A program made the position numbers and the translations under genes. 5,709 bases of DNA from JANYHF01 sp031393505 (GTDB lineage Bacteria > Pseudomonadota > Alphaproteobacteria > Rhizobiales > Hyphomicrobiaceae), in contig JANMVX010000213.1 in NCBI GenBank assembly GCA_031393505.1, forward strand, positions 1 through 5,709, given 5' to 3'. Numbering within the stretch: the first letter of the stretch is position 1; each line of letters opens with the position of its first letter. This document shows, in pieces, positions 5,429 to 5,709 of the stretch. The notes beneath the pieces are model-generated. The model searched no databases. It worked only from the letters and a program-made list of their open reading frames with translations, and was not told the DNA's origin.

Positions 5429-5709
5429 ATGTACGCCATGCGCCGCTTCGCCGTCCGCCACGCGCGGCTTTTCGAAGCCTTCTACCAGACTTTTGAGCGC
5501 GCGATTGTGGCGCTGGATCCGCTGTTTGCGCGCATCGGCTATGCCCGCCTGGAGCGTCCGGTCGCCTTCACGGAGAAGGTGGTCAAGGGGCTGCTGTTCG
5601 ACTGCAAGATGTGCGGCCAATGCGTGCTGTCGTCCACCGGCATGTCCTGCCCGATGAACTGCCCGAAAAACCTGCGCAACGGCCCCTGCGGCGGTGTGCG
5701 TCCCGGCGG
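5429..5709 (+). CDS. Methylenetetrahydrofolate reductase C-terminal-domain protein, 3' partial
   Basis: Only the first 93 codons are inside the window. After a basic N-terminal part (RRFAVRHARLFEAFYQ), the sequence enters a Cys-rich block with Cys at 59, 62, 65, 74, 78 and 87: FDCKMCGQCVLS, GMSCPMNCPKNLRNGPCGG. This is the hallmark of the MTHFR C-terminal domain family, a probable metal or Fe-S binding module. It occurs as a separate small protein beside MetF-type reductases in many Proteobacteria and is linked to one-carbon metabolism. The ATG at 5429 is chosen because the N-terminus then fits what I recall of the family. An in-frame ATG at 5402 is possible, as is one at 5438; none has a good ribosome site (only a GGGGG run at 5416-5420). 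Its reductase partner would be expected just beyond the right edge. Confidence 0.85.
   Translation, partial: MYAMRRFAVRHARLFEAFYQTFERAIVALDPLFARIGYARLERPVAFTEKVVKGLLFDCKMCGQCVLSSTGMSCPMNCPKNLRNGPCGGVRPG

Noticed and set aside
4720..5496. 258-codon plus-strand open frame
   Set aside because: Antisense to the SCO gene, which has all its metal-binding motifs.

Overview
The window is high-GC DNA with the codon use and gene types of an alphaproteobacterium, most likely of the Hyphomicrobiales/Rhizobiales kind. The main pointers are an Usg-like protein (a small family largely restricted to Alphaproteobacteria), a SCO/SenC copper chaperone, a stand-alone methylenetetrahydrofolate-reductase C-terminal Cys-rich protein, and dense palindromic intergenic repeats. 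No phage, plasmid, IS transposase, CRISPR or RNA gene is visible. This is chromosomal housekeeping and envelope DNA rather than an obvious island.

Layout. Positions 1-1839 (+) hold a clostripain-family (C11) cysteine peptidase whose 5' end lies outside the window; it has an N-terminal pair of membrane helices. A gene-free stretch, 1840-2364, separates it from a convergent CapA-like secreted phosphoesterase-fold protein (2365-3840, -) and is packed with two families of inverted repeats. A divergent gap, 3841-4147, contains one more short repeat, a CIRCE-like inverted repeat and an A/T-rich, promoter-like stretch ahead of usg (4148-4417, +). A long inverted pair of repeats (4432-4520) fills almost the whole gap between usg and a convergent pair of overlapping genes. 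These are a 46-residue single-helix protein (4533-4673, -) and the SCO copper chaperone upstream of it (4663-5295, -). After a short divergent gap, the start of the MTHFR C-terminal-domain gene (5429 onward, +) runs off the right edge.

The genes do not form one pathway. The only clear transcription unit is SCO plus the small membrane protein, which overlap by 11 nt and share a strong Shine-Dalgarno site, so the small protein may belong to copper delivery or cytochrome oxidase assembly (inference). The most distinctive structural signal is a 20-nt hairpin, GGGCGA-N3-N2-N3'-TCGCCC, present five times. Its three inner base pairs differ between copies, and the pairing is kept in four of the five. 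Four of the five copies are arranged as inverted pairs, as in REPIN elements. I found no clear new multi-gene system. The best leads are the covarying repeat family, the unlisted small membrane protein, and the membrane-anchored C11 peptidase with a basic insert between its catalytic residues.
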